The translations under genes and the position numbers were made by a program. Below, one piece after another: positions 63,183 to 64,000 of a stretch of 64,000 nt of DNA. Every line of letters starts with the position of its first letter. Within the stretch, counting starts at the first letter, position 1. The notes beneath the pieces are model-generated. The model did not search any database. It saw only the letters and a program-made list of their open reading frames with translations, and was not told where the DNA came from. Origin of the DNA: Chitinophaga parva. Lineage in GTDB: Bacteria > Bacteroidota > Bacteroidia > Chitinophagales > Chitinophagaceae. The DNA is taken from the NCBI RefSeq assembly GCF_003071345.1, contig NZ_QCYK01000001.1, forward strand, positions 868,001 through 932,000. The letters are read 5' to 3'.

Positions 63183-63998
63183 ATGAAAAAGATATTTTTC
63201 AGCATTGCCTGCTGCCTGCCCTTGTTTGCGCATGCGCAGCTGGCAGATAGCACTGTGCGCCTGGTGCATGTAAAAGGTGCCGTGAATTTCCGTGACATTG
63301 GCGGTTATAAGACCAAAGACGGCAAAGCCGTGAAGTGGAATAAAGTATACCGGTCCGCGGATGTGAGCCACCTTACAGATGCAGATATGGATACGCTGCG
63401 CCAGCGCCACATCCGTAATGTGCTGGATTTTCGCGGGGTGAAAGAGAGCCAGGCAGCGCCGGATCATTTGCCCGCGGGTACGGCTTACCTGTTGCTGCCG
63501 GCTGGCAGTGACAGCCTGCCCAATGCAAAACAGATGCAGGAAGCCATGAAGAGCGGTGACAAGTGGATGCTGGATTTTTATGGTAATCCACAGTACCTGG
63601 GCCCGCGCTACAAAGCGTTCTTCAGCATGCTGCTCACCATGCCCCGGGATGAAGCCATGATGTACCACTGCACCGGTGGCCGCGACAGGACGGGCATGGC
63701 TACTGCGTTACTGCTGTACGCCCTGGGTGTGCCCATGGAAACCATCAATGCAGATTTCACCGCATCCAACGTATACCTGCAACCCATGTATGGCCGTATG
63801 TTCCAGCAGATGGGCGCCGGCATGACACCGGAGCAGGTGGAGCAAATGAAACAGGCCCTGGAACTGCGCCCGGAACTGCTGGCCGCCATGTTTGCCGGCA
63901 TTAAGCAGCATTATGGTACCGTGGAGCATTTCATGCAAGCGGAACTGGGTGTTGGCCCCAAACAGGTAGCCCAGCTGAAAGCAATGTACCTTAACTAA
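63183..63998 (+). CDS. Secreted tyrosine-phosphatase-family enzyme
   Basis: A 271-residue protein with a signal peptide (MKKIFFSIACCLPLFAHAQ). The C(x)5R active-site loop is HCTGGRDRTG with Cys163 and Arg169, and the family start is VNFRDIGGYKTKDG and VYRSADVSHLTDADMD. It belongs to the Y_phosphatase3 type, whose members hydrolyse phosphotyrosine, phosphoinositide or inositol phosphates. It is 54 bp after the TonB receptor, so the pair may release phosphate or scavenge a phosphorylated nutrient in the periplasm. The stop codon lies two bases before the window end. Confidence 0.9.
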   Translation: MKKIFFSIACCLPLFAHAQLADSTVRLVHVKGAVNFRDIGGYKTKDGKAVKWNKVYRSADVSHLTDADMDTLRQRHIRNVLDFRGVKESQAAPDHLPAGTAYLLLPAGSDSLPNAKQMQEAMKSGDKWMLDFYGNPQYLGPRYKAFFSMLLTMPRDEAMMYHCTGGRDRTGMATALLLYALGVPMETINADFTASNVYLQPMYGRMFQQMGAGMTPEQVEQMKQALELRPELLAAMFAGIKQHYGTVEHFMQAELGVGPKQVAQLKAMYLN

Positions 63999-64000
63999 CA

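Noticed and set aside
1..64000. CRISPR arrays, rRNA or tRNA genes
   Set aside because: No regularly spaced repeats and no cloverleaf or rRNA signature were recognised on either strand by reading.

Overview
The window looks like chromosomal DNA of a Bacteroidota bacterium, most probably a Chitinophaga-type member of the Chitinophagaceae. The reasons are two SusC/SusD pairs, an ECF sigma/FecR surface-signalling locus, LytS/LytTR kinase-regulator pairs, a polysaccharide utilization locus, and several promoters of the Bacteroidota type (-7 TAnnTTTG, -33 TTTG). The assignment rests on gene content and promoter style only.

Positions 1-16.5 kb form an accessory region with a defence flavour. After a partial terpene-synthase-like gene come orphan response regulators, an HTH protein behind a perfect palindrome, and an AbiEi/AbiEii type IV toxin-antitoxin pair with a clear promoter-operator. 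Next is a SEFIR/TIR-type effector gene followed by a YozE/SAM-like protein, a small unknown protein, a two-TM protein and another unknown. The small unknown is a paralogue of a gene just upstream of AbiE. A degenerate tyrosine integrase, the ietAS anti-phage pair (AAA ATPase plus subtilase) and a uracil-DNA-glycosylase-like gene complete the region. At about 16.5 kb the 5' end of a second integrase is fused to a truncated, frameshifted M28 peptidase gene, a scar of a lost mobile element. The SEFIR cluster (5.1-9.0 kb) is the best candidate for an undescribed system.

From 16.5 to 29.7 kb: a serine beta-lactamase-like hydrolase operon, a LytS/LytTR pair, a dead NTF2-like gene, then the sigma-FecR-SusC-SusD-thioredoxin locus, in which an STN-bearing TonB transporter should signal through FecR to its own sigma factor.

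From 29.8 to 43.2 kb: a tandemly duplicated SDR-oxidoreductase/AraC-regulator module in more AT-rich DNA, a fragment of a TonB receptor, a divergent SDR/HxlR pair with GTAAC repeats, TetR plus a small membrane protein, a DHFR-family protein, OsmC, a membrane protein, a lipocalin-like lipoprotein, an unknown lipoprotein, a second sigma factor that lacks an ATG at its expected start, its probable membrane partner, and a second LytS/LytTR pair.

From 43.2 to 54.8 kb on the minus strand lies a compact polysaccharide utilization locus: SusC, SusD, two surface-glycan-binding lipoproteins, a GH95 enzyme and a GH27 enzyme. It suggests uptake and trimming of a plant glycan carrying terminal alpha-galactose and alpha-fucose or alpha-L-galactose. 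The right end holds a ricin-type lectin lipoprotein, a type-B carboxylesterase, a membrane-bound AraC regulator, a second type of TonB receptor and a secreted tyrosine-phosphatase-family enzyme. No rRNA, tRNA or CRISPR array was recognised.
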